A stretch of 64,000 nucleotides of DNA from Psychromarinibacter halotolerans (GCF_029168315.1 NZ_JARGYD010000002.1:670612-734611), one strand, 5' to 3'. Numbered from the stretch's first letter, positions 43,484 through 53,144 are shown. Numbers and translations: made by a program. Notes: generated by a model from the letters alone, not told the origin.

Positions 43484-43960
43484 CTAGTTGTGTTCCTTCA
43501 GGAGACGCTGCTTCTGGCGGTTCCAGTCGCGCTTGGCCGCGGTTTCGCGCTTGTCGGCGACCTTCTTACCCTTGGCGATGCCCACCTTCATCTTCGCGAT
43601 GCCGCGGTGGTTGAAGTACAGCACCAGCGGGACGACGGTCATGCCCTTGCGCTGGGTCTCGTTCCAGAGCCGGGACAGTTCCTTCTTCGACGCCAGCAGC
43701 TTGCGGCGGCGGCGTTCGTCGTGCCCGAAGGTCTTCGCCTGGGCGTAGGGCGCGATGTAGCTGTTCACCAGCCACAGCTCCCCATCGCTGACCTCGGCGT
43801 AGCTTTCCGCGATGTTGGCGGACCCCTCGCGCAGCGATTTCACCTCGGACCCTTCCAGCACGAGGCCGACCTCGAGATCGTCCTCGATCGCATAGTCGAA
43901 CCGCGCGCGCCGGTTCTCGGCGACGACCTTGTAGTTGGTATTTTCCTTCGGCTTTGCCAT
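43484..43960 (-). CDS. smpB: SsrA-binding protein SmpB
   Basis: SmpB binds tmRNA and delivers it to stalled ribosomes for trans-translation. The 158-residue protein matches the family in length and in VVAENRRARFDYAIED, EGSEVKSLREGSANIAESY, YAQAKTFGHDERRRRKLL and the basic C-terminal tail (KGKKVADKRETAAKRDWNRQ) that mimics an mRNA helix. The tmRNA gene itself is not in the window. It is upstream of sseA on the same strand, separated by 65 bp. Confidence 0.97.
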   Translation of the reverse strand: MAKPKENTNYKVVAENRRARFDYAIEDDLEVGLVLEGSEVKSLREGSANIAESYAEVSDGELWLVNSYIAPYAQAKTFGHDERRRRKLLASKKELSRLWNETQRKGMTVVPLVLYFNHRGIAKMKVGIAKGKKVADKRETAAKRDWNRQKQRLLKEHN

Positions 43961-44044
43961 AGCGGACAGGAGATAGGGTGTTGTTGCGGTCAAGTCCAGT
44001 GGTAGGCACCCGACCAAGGGCTTACCGACAAAGGAATAGGGGCC

Positions 44045-44542
44045 ATGTTGCTGGAGATCCTGTACGGAACCGTACTTATCCTTGTCACGACCCTGCTGGG
44101 TCTGGCGGCGCTTCCGCTGCTGGATTGGCTGGCCGCCCGCGCGACGCCGGACGAGGCGGCACGGCATGGCCCCGGCTGGCTGTTGCTTCAGGTCGGCCTG
44201 TCGGTGATCTGGCTGCTGACGCTGATCCTGATGTCGTGCTGGGTCTGGTCGCTTTTGCTGCTGCACCTCGACCTGTTCGCGACGCTGGACGAGGCGATGT
44301 ATTTCGCGCTGGTCGCCTTCACCACGGTGGGGTTCGGCGACGTGGTGCTGCCGCCGGAATGGGCGATCCTGTCGGGAATGCTGGCGATCAACGGCCTGTT
44401 CATGGCGGCGCTGCTGACCGGCGCTTTCGTGGATCTGGTGCGGAAGGTGCGGTCGGCCCAGACGTTGATGGCCCGCCGTCGGCACGACAGGATGGCCGCA
44501 GAAAGCGCAAGGCCGGCCCACAAGGACCGGCCCGAGGACTGA
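44045..44542 (+). CDS. two-TM potassium channel (ion channel family)
   Basis: The 165-residue membrane protein has the potassium selectivity filter TTVGFGD at residues 93-99, preceded by a pore helix LDEAMYFALVAF and followed by an inner helix. Two extra hydrophobic helices lie N-terminal. It should assemble as a tetrameric K+ channel. A basic C-terminal tail (ARRRHDRMAAESARPAHKD) replaces the RCK regulatory domain found in many bacterial channels. It is convergent with dapA. Confidence 0.9.
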   Translation: MLLEILYGTVLILVTTLLGLAALPLLDWLAARATPDEAARHGPGWLLLQVGLSVIWLLTLILMSCWVWSLLLLHLDLFATLDEAMYFALVAFTTVGFGDVVLPPEWAILSGMLAINGLFMAALLTGAFVDLVRKVRSAQTLMARRRHDRMAAESARPAHKDRPED

Positions 44543-44559
44543 CCGTCAGGTCGGTCTGA

Positions 44560-45438
44560 TCAGTTGATAAGGCCCGCGTGGACCATCGCGTCGCGCATCA
44601 TCTGCTTGGTGCCGTCGGTCAGGTCGACCAGCGGCGACCGCACGCTGTCGTTGCACATGCCCAGAACCGACAGGCCGAACTTGGCGCCGCACAGGCCCGG
44701 TTCGGTGAAGATCGCCTTGTGCAGCGGCATCAGCCGGTCCTGAATCGTCAGCGCGGTCGCATAGTCGCCGGCAAGGCAGGCTTCCTGCAGTTCGGCGCAC
44801 AGCTTCGGTGCCACGTTCGCCGTGACCGAAATGCAGCCGATGCCGCCTTGGGCGTTGAAGCCGTGGGCGGTGGCGTCCTCGCCCGAGACCTGCACGAAAT
44901 CGGGGCCGCAGGTGATCCGCTGCCACGACACGCGCGCAAGGTCGCCGGTCGCGTCCTTCACGCCGACGATGCGCGGCAGCTTCGACAGTTCACCCATCGT
45001 GTCGGGCGACATGTCCACCGCCGAGCGGCCGGGAATGTTGTAGATGATGATCGGCAGGTCGCAGCAGTCGTGCACCGCGCGGAAGTGTTCGTACAGGCCG
45101 CGCTGAGTCGGCTTGTTGTAGTACGGCGTCACCACCAGAGCGGCATCCGCGCCGACCGATTCCGCGTGCCGCATGAAACGGATCGCTTCCTCGGTGTTGT
45201 TCGACCCGGCACCGGCAACGACCGGCACGCGGCCAGCGGCGGCTTTGACGACCTCTTCCACCACCATCTCGTGTTCCGAGTGGGTGAGGGTGGGGCTTTC
45301 GCCCGTGGTCCCGACCGGCACCAGCCCGTGGCTGCCCTGCTCGATCTGCCACTCGACAAGCCGTTTGAGCGCATCGAGATCCACCGAGCCGTCCTTTGCG
45401 AACGGCGTCACCAGTGCGGGGAGAGATCCCTTGATCAT
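44560..45438 (-). CDS. dapA: 4-hydroxy-tetrahydrodipicolinate synthase
   Basis: DapA condenses pyruvate with aspartate semialdehyde, the first committed step to lysine and diaminopimelate. I chose the ATG at 45438 (AAAGG nine bases upstream), which gives 292 residues and puts the residues at their canonical positions: T44-T45 (PVGTTGES), Y133 and the Schiff-base lysine K161 (VGVKDATGD). YYNKPTQ is also present. An in-frame ATG three codons upstream directly abuts the purine run. It is divergent from the lytic transglycosylase. Confidence 0.97.
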   Translation of the reverse strand: MIKGSLPALVTPFAKDGSVDLDALKRLVEWQIEQGSHGLVPVGTTGESPTLTHSEHEMVVEEVVKAAAGRVPVVAGAGSNNTEEAIRFMRHAESVGADAALVVTPYYNKPTQRGLYEHFRAVHDCCDLPIIIYNIPGRSAVDMSPDTMGELSKLPRIVGVKDATGDLARVSWQRITCGPDFVQVSGEDATAHGFNAQGGIGCISVTANVAPKLCAELQEACLAGDYATALTIQDRLMPLHKAIFTEPGLCGAKFGLSVLGMCNDSVRSPLVDLTDGTKQMMRDAMVHAGLIN

Positions 45439-45603
45439 GATGCGCATCCTTTCCTGTGTTCCTCGGGTGCGGTCCGATGGTCGGACCGGCCGCAAAATTG
45501 CGCGGACCCTAGTGCCTTGGCGTCGCGTTGCCAAGTTTGTGTGTTTCACTACAGCCCGCGGCCCGCTACCTTCTGGCCGCGAAAGCGTCAAGGGTACGAA
45601 ATC

Positions 45604-47790
45604 ATGCAACGTCGACTGTGGGCCGCCAGCTTGGCGGCGTTCTGCCTTTCGGGGGTGCCGGTTGCGGCACAGACGGACATGCGGCCAGCGCCGCGTCCGA
45701 CGGCCGAAGGAGTGTCAGCCGATGTCCCGGGCACCGGGGCGGACGTGCCCACCGCAGAGGAAAACGCCACGGAAGTCACCGAAGCGGAACAGATGGAAGA
45801 GCCGTCGGATGACACCGTCCCCGAGGAAACGGTGGCCGCCGAGGACGTGTCGGACCTTGCCGTGGCGCTGACCGACCGGCTGCCGCCGCTGCGTCCCGAC
45901 GACCTGATGACCGGGCACGAGTTCCGTGTCGCGCAGGCGGCTGCCGCGCGTCGGGACTGGGACCTTGCGCTGAAGCTGGCCGCCGCAGCGGCTGATCCGG
46001 TGGCGGTCGACCTGATCGAATGGCAGCGGCTGCGGTCGGGCGAGGGGACGTTCGCGGACTATCTGTCGTTCCTTGAGCGGAACCCCGACTGGCCGGGCCT
46101 CGCGCTGCTGCGCCGTCGTGGCGAATCGGAGATCCCCGAAGGTGCGGACCCCGAGCAGGTGGTCGCGTTCTTCGGGCCGCAGCCGCCGCAGACCGGGCGG
46201 GGTGCGTTCCGCCTTGTGCGGGCACTGGACGCGCTGGGCCGGGGCGGTGACGCACGGGCCGAGGCGCTGCGGGCATGGCGCGGGCTGGAGATGAGCGCGC
46301 GGGACGAGGAAGACTTTCTGCGGTTCTATGCCGATACGCTGAGCGACGCGCACGAGGATCGGATCGACTTTCTGCTGTGGGAACAGGACCGTGACGGCGT
46401 CGCAAGGGCAAAGGGCCGCGTCGGTGCGGCATGGGATGCGCTGGCCGATGCGCGCGAGGCGCTGCAACGCGAGGCCGCCGGGGTCGACACGCTGATCGGC
46501 AAGGTGCCGTCCGCGCTGCAGGGCAATGGCGGGCTGGCCTATGACAGGTTCACCTGGCGACTGGAAAAGGGCCGGCGCGACGATGCCGCCGACCTGATGA
46601 TCGAGGTCAGCACCTCGGCCGAGGCGCTTGGCCGTCCGGCTGCGTGGGGCAACTGGCGCCGCATCCTTGCACGGCAGGCGATGCGCGACGGCGACGCCGC
46701 GCGGGCTTACACGCTGGCCAGCCATCACTACATCCCCGCCGACAGCGGCGAGTATTCCTATTCCGACCTCGAGTGGCTGTCCGGCTATATCGCGCTTCGC
46801 TATCTCGACGATCCCGCGACGGCGCTGACCCATTTCCGGCGGTTCACCGCATCGGTCGAGACCCCGATCTCGCTAAGCCGGGGCAACTACTGGGAAGGCC
46901 GTGCGCTGGACGCGATGGGCGATGCCGAGGCGGCGCAGGTGGAATACCGCAAGGGCGGCGTGCACCAGACGACGTTCTACGGGCTGCTGGCTGCCGAGAA
47001 GGCCGGCATGGGCATCGACCCCGCGCTGGTCGCCGACGGCCCCGAACCCGACTGGCGGCAGGCCGAGTTCGCGACCTCGTCGGTGTGGCGGGCGGCGGGA
47101 TTGTGGAACGACGCTGGCGAACAGTGGGAAGCCATCCGCTTTCTGGCGCATCTGGCCGAGATCGTTCCGGCGGCGGACCTTGTCGCGCTGACGGACGCCA
47201 CGATGTCGCTGGGCGACACCTTCGTGACGGTGCGGGTCGCAAAGCAGGCCGCAAGCGAGGGCGTCGTCGCGCCGCGTGCCTATTTCCCGCTGGCCGGGTT
47301 GGGCATCGATCTTCCGGTGGAAGAGGCGCTGGCGCTGTCGATCGCGCGTCGCGAAAGCGAGTTCAACGTGGCCGCGGTCAGCCCCGCCGGCGCGCGTGGC
47401 CTGATGCAGCTTATGCCGGGCACCGCGAAGCTGGTGTCGGGACAGCTGGACATGCCTTACGTCCTGTCGCGGCTGACCACGGACGGGGTCTACAACGCCA
47501 CGCTGGGCAGCGCCTATCTGGCGACGCTGATCGAAGAGTTCGGGCCGAACTACGCGCTGGTCGCCGCAGGTTACAACGCCGGACCGGGTCGGCCCCGGCG
47601 GTGGGTGCAGCAGTACGGCGATCCGCGCGATCCGGGCATGGATCCGGTGGATTGGGTGGAGCACATCCCGTTCCGCGAGACGCGCGACTACGTGATGCGG
47701 GTCACCGAAAGCGTGCCCGTCTACCGCGCGCGGCTGACGGGCGAGTCGGGCGGCCCCATCGGGCTTACCGAGATTTTGAAAGCACGTTAG
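45604..47790 (+). CDS. slt: soluble lytic murein transglycosylase
   Basis: The 728-residue periplasmic enzyme cleaves peptidoglycan glycan strands, producing 1,6-anhydro ends. It has a signal peptide (AASLAAFCLSGVPVAAQ), an acidic low-complexity stretch (about 40-85), a long alpha-helical superhelical middle (about 90-560), and a C-terminal SLT domain. The catalytic glutamate is in ARRESEFNVAAVSPAGARG, followed by LMQLMPGTA and AGYNAGPGRPRRW. The acidic stretch is unusual for the family. The 3' end overlaps lpxK on the other strand by 26 bases. Confidence 0.93.
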   Translation: MQRRLWAASLAAFCLSGVPVAAQTDMRPAPRPTAEGVSADVPGTGADVPTAEENATEVTEAEQMEEPSDDTVPEETVAAEDVSDLAVALTDRLPPLRPDDLMTGHEFRVAQAAAARRDWDLALKLAAAAADPVAVDLIEWQRLRSGEGTFADYLSFLERNPDWPGLALLRRRGESEIPEGADPEQVVAFFGPQPPQTGRGAFRLVRALDALGRGGDARAEALRAWRGLEMSARDEEDFLRFYADTLSDAHEDRIDFLLWEQDRDGVARAKGRVGAAWDALADAREALQREAAGVDTLIGKVPSALQGNGGLAYDRFTWRLEKGRRDDAADLMIEVSTSAEALGRPAAWGNWRRILARQAMRDGDAARAYTLASHHYIPADSGEYSYSDLEWLSGYIALRYLDDPATALTHFRRFTASVETPISLSRGNYWEGRALDAMGDAEAAQVEYRKGGVHQTTFYGLLAAEKAGMGIDPALVADGPEPDWRQAEFATSSVWRAAGLWNDAGEQWEAIRFLAHLAEIVPAADLVALTDATMSLGDTFVTVRVAKQAASEGVVAPRAYFPLAGLGIDLPVEEALALSIARRESEFNVAAVSPAGARGLMQLMPGTAKLVSGQLDMPYVLSRLTTDGVYNATLGSAYLATLIEEFGPNYALVAAGYNAGPGRPRRWVQQYGDPRDPGMDPVDWVEHIPFRETRDYVMRVTESVPVYRARLTGESGGPIGLTEILKAR

Positions 47791-48763
47791 CGACAAGGGC
47801 GTCGAGAGGCGCCCAGTCGTTCAGTTCCAGCCGCACGGGAACGGTCAGCACCTTCTGCCGGAAGCTTTTCGGCAGGCGCACGGCGTCCTTTTCCGTCGTC
47901 ACAAGCTGCGCGCCCAGCAGGGCGGCCTCATTCTCTAGCCGGGTCATCAACGGCTCTGTCAGCGGCTGGTGGTCGCCCAGCGGTTCCGCCCGGCGCAGGT
48001 TGGCGCCAAGGCCGCGCAGGGTGGCGAAGAACTTCTCGGGGTGACCGATGCCCGCGAAGGCGAGCACGTCGAGATCCTGCCAGTCCATGCCGGTCTGCAG
48101 CGGGTGCAGCGCGCCAGTCAGATGCGGCAGACGGATGCGGTCGCCCCAAGTCGCGGCGAAACGGGCTTGCGCGCGGTCGTCCCCGATCGACAGCAGGGCG
48201 TCCGCGCGGGCAAGTCCGGTGCCCACCGGTTCGCGCAGCGGGCCTGCGGGGATGACGCGGCCGTTGCCGAAGCCGGCACGCGCGTCGACCACCACCAGCG
48301 ACAGGTCCCGCTGCACGGCCGGCGACTGGAACCCATCGTCCAGCAGGATCGCTTGCGCGCCCGCGTCCTCGGCGGCGCGGACCCCGGCGGCACGGTCCTT
48401 GGCGACCCAGACCGGACCGAAGGCCGAGATCAGCAGCGGCTCGTCCCCGGTGACGGCTGCCGTGTGCCGACGTTCGTCCACCCTGAGCGGGCCCTGTTCC
48501 GTCCCGCCGTAGCCGCGGCTGACGACATGCGTTTCGACGCCCTGCGCCTGCAGTCGGGACAGCAGCGCGATCACCGTGGGCGTCTTTCCGGTGCCGCCCG
48601 CGTTGATGTTGCCGACGCAGATTACCGGAACTCGGGCGCGATGCCCCTCGGCGGCGACCCGGCGGGCGGTGGCGTTTGCGTACAGCGCGGCAAGCGGGGC
48701 CAGCGCACGGGCCTGCCAGCCGGGGCGCGTTGGCGGCGCCGACCAGAAACGCGGCGGTCGCAT
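47765..48763 (-). CDS. lpxK: tetraacyldisaccharide 4'-kinase
   Basis: LpxK phosphorylates the 4' position of the lipid A disaccharide at the inner membrane. The 332-residue protein has an N-terminal membrane-associated helix region, the P-loop GNINAGGTGKTPT at 51-63, VVSRGYGG and LDDGFQSPAVQRDLSLVVVD (the DDGFQ motif). Its start overlaps the stop of the KDO-transferase-like gene by one base. Its 3' end overlaps slt convergently by 26 bases. Confidence 0.95.
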   Translation of the reverse strand: MRPPRFWSAPPTRPGWQARALAPLAALYANATARRVAAEGHRARVPVICVGNINAGGTGKTPTVIALLSRLQAQGVETHVVSRGYGGTEQGPLRVDERRHTAAVTGDEPLLISAFGPVWVAKDRAAGVRAAEDAGAQAILLDDGFQSPAVQRDLSLVVVDARAGFGNGRVIPAGPLREPVGTGLARADALLSIGDDRAQARFAATWGDRIRLPHLTGALHPLQTGMDWQDLDVLAFAGIGHPEKFFATLRGLGANLRRAEPLGDHQPLTEPLMTRLENEAALLGAQLVTTEKDAVRLPKSFRQKVLTVPVRLELNDWAPLDALVANVLSKSR

Positions 48764-50052
48764 CAGCGGTCCTCGATCGCGTCGAGCTCGGCAAGGACAA
48801 GGTCCATCGCCCGGTCGGTCACCTCGGCCCCCGAGGTGCAGACCTTCCACGCTTCGTGCGCCATCATCGCGGCGACGTCGGGCTGCAGCAGTTCTTCCAG
48901 CGCCTCGTACAGCTGGGCGGGGTTCCGCACCATCCGGGTCGCGCCCGCCGAGGCAAGCCGACCATAGGCGCGCCGGAAGCTGCGGACGTTCGGGCCGTGG
49001 ATGATCGCAGAGCCCAGCGCGGCGGGCTCGAACGGGTTCACGCCGCCCGATGCCTCAAGCGACTGGCCAAGGAACGACACCGCGGCCAATCGATACCAAA
49101 GGCCCAGTTCCTCGATGCTGTCGGCGATGTAGATCTGCGTCTCTGCCTCGGGTTCGTCACCGGCGGACCGAAGGGCGGTCACGAATCCCTGGTCCTGCAA
49201 CGCGGCCTGCAATTCGGCCCCTGCGTCGGGGCCGTCGTGATGGCCATTTTCTTCCGGGACAAGGATCAATAACAGACGGTGCGTTCTGCGCAGCGCCTGA
49301 CGGTGGGCGTCTAGCACAGGTTCCAGTTCATCGTCGGCGGCGCGCACCGCCAGCCAGACGGGCCGGCCTTGCAGTTCCTCGGCCAGCGCATCGCGTTCCG
49401 CCTGATTGCAGGGCAGGGCGGCGGTGCCTTCCTCGAGATAGCCGATGACCTCGGTTTTCGCCGGGTCGGCGCCCAGACGGCGCAAAGAGCCGGCCTTGAC
49501 CCGGTCGCCCGTGATCACATTGCGGAAGTCCGCTAGAAGCGAGCCGGACAAGGACGGCCAGAACCGCCAGCCGTGCGGTTCCGACGGGGCGGTGTGTGCG
49601 TCGACGAAGAACATGGGGATGTCGCGCTTGGCGGTCTGGGTCACCAGCGCCGGACGCACGTCCGGTTCGGTCCAAAGCGTCAGAGACGGTTGCCAGTGAT
49701 CGAGGAACCGGCGGACGGGGGAAAGGGCGTCGGTGGGGGCAAGCTGCGACAGGGCGTCCGGCGTGCTGTCGAGCCGCTTTTCGGCTGTCGTGGTGAACAA
49801 GATGTTCAACTCGGCCCGTTCGGTCCGAAGCCGGTGGGCAAGTTCACGGGCGGCCAGCGCGTGACTGTCCTGCCCGGTGTGAATCCACAGCAGCGGGCCG
49901 TCGGGACGAGGCGCCGACGCCTCGCCGTTGCGTTCGCCGGCCATGACGCGGGCGGCATCTGCGCCGTTCCGCGTCGCGGCGGGCTTGCGCGCGGCCCGGC
50001 GGGACCGCGCTCGGGTGGCCAGATACAGCTTGAGGGAAAGCGAATTGGCCAT
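48763..50052 (-). CDS. KDO-transferase (WaaA/KdtA) family glycosyltransferase, divergent active site
   Basis: This 429-residue protein is a GT30-type member. It has an N-terminal anchor-like segment (SLSLKLYLATRARS), a first Rossmann domain with WIHTGQDSHALAARELAHRL, and a second with VSFLGQSLEASGGVNPFEPAALG (a conserved WaaA feature near 350). In WaaA the conserved catalytic glutamate lies in the WIHxxSVGE motif; here the aligned residues are WIHTGQDSH, with His64 at the Glu position. It is therefore either inactive or a paralogue with changed chemistry. It precedes lpxK and follows the DUF4170 gene on the same strand. Confidence 0.88.
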   Translation of the reverse strand: MANSLSLKLYLATRARSRRAARKPAATRNGADAARVMAGERNGEASAPRPDGPLLWIHTGQDSHALAARELAHRLRTERAELNILFTTTAEKRLDSTPDALSQLAPTDALSPVRRFLDHWQPSLTLWTEPDVRPALVTQTAKRDIPMFFVDAHTAPSEPHGWRFWPSLSGSLLADFRNVITGDRVKAGSLRRLGADPAKTEVIGYLEEGTAALPCNQAERDALAEELQGRPVWLAVRAADDELEPVLDAHRQALRRTHRLLLILVPEENGHHDGPDAGAELQAALQDQGFVTALRSAGDEPEAETQIYIADSIEELGLWYRLAAVSFLGQSLEASGGVNPFEPAALGSAIIHGPNVRSFRRAYGRLASAGATRMVRNPAQLYEALEELLQPDVAAMMAHEAWKVCTSGAEVTDRAMDLVLAELDAIEDR

Positions 50053-50063
50053 GCGGCAGCGCC

Positions 50064-50309
50064 CTAGCTGTCGAGTTCCTCGGTCGAGGAGGCCTCGGCT
50101 TCCTCGTCGCGCAGGCGGTGCAGGTGGGCGATGAAATAGCGCATGTGGGCGTTGTCCACGGTGCGCTGGGCCGCCGATTTCCACGCGTCGTAGGCGGTGG
50201 CGTAGTTCGGGAAGATCCCGACGATGTCGATTTCGTCGACATTGGAAAAGACGGTCTTGGACGGATCGACGAGTTCGCCGCCGAAGACGAGGTGCAGGCG
50301 TTGGGTCAT
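50064..50309 (-). CDS. DUF4170 protein
   Basis: The 81-residue protein has the DUF4170 pattern: RLHLVFGGELVDPSKTVF, IDIVGIFPNYATAYDAWKSAAQRTVD and YFIAHLHRLRDEE (Arg/His-rich helix). The function is unknown. In alphaproteobacteria it often sits beside the KDO-transferase and lpxK genes, as here, where the KDO-transferase-like gene starts 11 bases downstream. It may support lipid A/KDO assembly, but this is only suggested by context. Confidence 0.85.
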   Translation of the reverse strand: MTQRLHLVFGGELVDPSKTVFSNVDEIDIVGIFPNYATAYDAWKSAAQRTVDNAHMRYFIAHLHRLRDEEAEASSTEELDS

Positions 50310-50405
50310 GCTGTTTTCCTTCCCGATTGCAGCGGCAACCTAGTCAAGCTGTGGGCGGGGGGAAAGGGCGATTGGTCCGGAACAGGGCCGTCGTGCAAAC
50401 GGAAA

Positions 50406-50431
50406 GGGCCCCGCCGTTGCCAGCGGGGCCC
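50406..50431 (-). terminator. probable terminator of clpB
   Basis: GGGCCCCGC / GCGGGGCCC forms a perfect 9-bp stem with an 8-base loop, placed 23-48 bases after the clpB stop. On the minus strand it is followed by TTTCCGTTT, a modest T-rich tail. Confidence 0.75.
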
Positions 50432-50453
50432 CCTTGTGCGTCGCGTTGGGCGA

Positions 50454-53069
50454 TCAGTGGATGACCGCGTCGTCCGGCGTCTGCCGGTTCGAACGGGCCA
50501 CGCGGTCGCCCACGATCAGCCCGTCCGCGCCGGAGCTGACGGCGATCGTGTCGCCGTCCTTCACGTCGCCGGCCAGCAGCATCTCGGCCAGCCTGTCTTG
50601 CAGGCTGCGCTGGATCACCCGCTTCAGCGGGCGCGCGCCATAGACCGGGTCATAGCCTTCGTCGGCCAGCCACGTCACCGCCGCGTCGTCCAGTTCCAGC
50701 GCGATATTGCGCTGGGCCAGCCGCTTTTTCAGGCGGGCAAGCTGGATGTCGACGATGCCGTCCATGTCGGCCCGCGTCAGGCGGTCGAACACGACCATGT
50801 CGTCGAGACGGTTCAGGAACTCGGGCCGGAAGTGCGTCCGCACGGCATCCATCACGTCCCGCTTCGCCTGCACCGCGTCGGACCCTTCGGGCAGTTGCGA
50901 CAGCGCCTGCGACCCAAGGTTCGAGGTCAGCACGATCAGCGTCTGCTTGAAGTCCACCGTGTGACCCTGCCCGTCGGTCAGGACACCGTCGTCCAAAACC
51001 TGAAGCAGCACGTTGAACACTTCGGGGTGCGCCTTTTCGACCTCGTCGAACAGCACGACCTGATAAGGCCGGCGCCGCACGGCTTCGGTCAGGACACCGC
51101 CCTCGTCATAGCCGACATAGCCCGGAGGCGCGCCGATCAGACGAGAGACCGAGTGTTTCTCCATGAACTCGGACATGTCGATGCGGACCATCGCCTTGTC
51201 GTCGTCGAACAGATACTCGGCCAGCGCCTTGGTCAGTTCCGTCTTACCGACGCCGGTCGGGCCGAGGAACAGGAACGACCCCAGCGGGCGGTTCTCGTCC
51301 TGCAGACCGGCACGAGCGCGCCGCACGGCGTTGGACACGGCAGTCACGGCGGCTCTTTGGCCGATCACCCGTTTGCCAAGCTCGTCCTCCATGTGCAGCA
51401 GCTTTTCGCGCTCGCCTTCCAGCATCTTGGACGTGGGAATCCCCGTCCAACGCTCGACGACCTGCGCGATCTGCTCGGGGCGCACGGCCTCTTCGACCAT
51501 GACCTCGTCTTCGGCGTCCTCGGCGGCGTCCAACTGCTTTTCGAGCTGCGGGATCACGCCATAGGACAGTTCGCCCGCGCGCTGCAGGTTGCCCTGCCGC
51601 TTGGCCGTTTCCAGCTCGATCCGCGCGCGGTCCAGCTGTTCTTTGAGGTCGCGTGCCGATTCCAGCTTGTCCCGCTCGGACTGCCATTTGGCCGTCAGCT
51701 CGGCGGATTTCTCCTGAAGCCCGGCAAGTTCCAGTTCCAGCTTTTCAAGCCGGTCCTTCGATCCCTTGTCGTCCTCTTTCTTCAGGGCTTCCGCTTCGAT
51801 CTGCATTTGCAGGATCTGACGGTCCAGTTGGTCAAGCTCTTCGGGTTTCGAGTCGACCTCCATCCGTAGGCGGCTGGCGGCCTCGTCGACAAGGTCGATG
51901 GCTTTGTCCGGCAGGAACCGGTCGGTGATATAGCGGTGCGACAGCGTCGCGGCGGCGACAAGGGCCGAGTCCGAGATCCGCACGCCGTGGTGCAGTTCGT
52001 ACTTTTCCTTGATGCCCCGCAGGATCGACACCGTGTCCTCGACCGTCGGCTCGTCGACCATCACTGGCTGGAACCGGCGTGCCAAGGCCGCGTCTTTTTC
52101 GACGTACTTGCGATACTCGTCCAGCGTGGTCGCGCCGACGCAGTGCAGTTCACCCCGCGCCAAAGCCGGCTTGATCAGGTTGGCCGCGTCCATCGCGCCA
52201 TCCGTCTTGCCCGCGCCGACCAGCGTGTGCATTTCGTCGATGAACAGGATGATCTCGCCCGCAGCGGCCTCGATCTCTTTCAGGATCGCTTTCAGACGCT
52301 CTTCGAACTCGCCCCGGTACTTCGCACCGGCGATCAACGCGCCCATGTCCAGCGCCATCAGCTTTTTGTTGCGCAGGGATTCCGGCACGTCGCCGTTCAC
52401 GATCCGCAGGGCAAGCCCTTCGGCGATGGCGGTTTTACCGACGCCCGGGTCACCGATCAGCACCGGGTTGTTCTTGGTCCGGCGCGACAGCACCTGCATG
52501 GCACGGCGGATTTCCTCGTCGCGGCCGATGATCGGGTCGATCTTGCCCTCGCGCGCGGCCTCCGTCAGGTCGCGGGCGTATTTCTTCAGGGCGTCATAGC
52601 CTTCCTCGGCGCTTGCCGAGTCGGCAGTCCGTCCCTTCCGCAGGTCGTTGATCGCGCTGTTCAGCGCCATTGCATTGACAGCGCCGGCGTCCAGCGCGTC
52701 CTTGGCTTTGGATTTCACCACCGCAAGCGCGGTCAGCAGCCGTTCCACCGGAACGAAACTGTCACCCGCCTTGGTGGCGATCTTCTCGGCTTCGTCCAGA
52801 ACCTTGGCGGTCTGGCGATCCATGTAGGTCTGGCCGCCCGAGCCGCTGACTTGCGGCAGCTTGGCGATTGCGCCTTCCAGCGCCTCGACCACGCGCTCGG
52901 GCGAACCGCCCGCACGTTTGATCAGGTTGGCGGCAAGCCCCTGATCGTCATCCATCAGCGCCTTCAACAGATGTTCGGGAACCAGCGCCTGATGGTTTTC
53001 CCGCATGGCGATCGTCTGTGCAGCTTGTAGGAAGCCGCGCGACCGCTCCGTGAACTTCTCCAAGTTCAT
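50454..53069 (-). CDS. clpB: ATP-dependent disaggregase ClpB
   Basis: ClpB is the cytosolic hexameric AAA+ disaggregase that works with DnaK. The 871-residue protein has the Clp N domain (about 1-150), NBD1 with Walker A GDPGVGKTAIAEG and Walker B IILFIDEMHTLVGAG, the coiled-coil M domain (about 405-530, rich in Glu/Lys/Leu) and NBD2 with GPTGVGKTELTKALAE. The M domain separates it from ClpA/ClpC. The ATG at 53069 follows AGGAGAG. A heat-shock-type promoter lies about 75-105 bases upstream. Confidence 0.97.
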   Translation of the reverse strand: MNLEKFTERSRGFLQAAQTIAMRENHQALVPEHLLKALMDDDQGLAANLIKRAGGSPERVVEALEGAIAKLPQVSGSGGQTYMDRQTAKVLDEAEKIATKAGDSFVPVERLLTALAVVKSKAKDALDAGAVNAMALNSAINDLRKGRTADSASAEEGYDALKKYARDLTEAAREGKIDPIIGRDEEIRRAMQVLSRRTKNNPVLIGDPGVGKTAIAEGLALRIVNGDVPESLRNKKLMALDMGALIAGAKYRGEFEERLKAILKEIEAAAGEIILFIDEMHTLVGAGKTDGAMDAANLIKPALARGELHCVGATTLDEYRKYVEKDAALARRFQPVMVDEPTVEDTVSILRGIKEKYELHHGVRISDSALVAAATLSHRYITDRFLPDKAIDLVDEAASRLRMEVDSKPEELDQLDRQILQMQIEAEALKKEDDKGSKDRLEKLELELAGLQEKSAELTAKWQSERDKLESARDLKEQLDRARIELETAKRQGNLQRAGELSYGVIPQLEKQLDAAEDAEDEVMVEEAVRPEQIAQVVERWTGIPTSKMLEGEREKLLHMEDELGKRVIGQRAAVTAVSNAVRRARAGLQDENRPLGSFLFLGPTGVGKTELTKALAEYLFDDDKAMVRIDMSEFMEKHSVSRLIGAPPGYVGYDEGGVLTEAVRRRPYQVVLFDEVEKAHPEVFNVLLQVLDDGVLTDGQGHTVDFKQTLIVLTSNLGSQALSQLPEGSDAVQAKRDVMDAVRTHFRPEFLNRLDDMVVFDRLTRADMDGIVDIQLARLKKRLAQRNIALELDDAAVTWLADEGYDPVYGARPLKRVIQRSLQDRLAEMLLAGDVKDGDTIAVSSGADGLIVGDRVARSNRQTPDDAVIH

Positions 53070-53144
53070 CGCACTCTCCTTCTTAAAGCACCCATTGTCG
53101 GAAACGCCCGTCATCGGCGCGTCCCCCCTCGGGCCTCGATAAGG

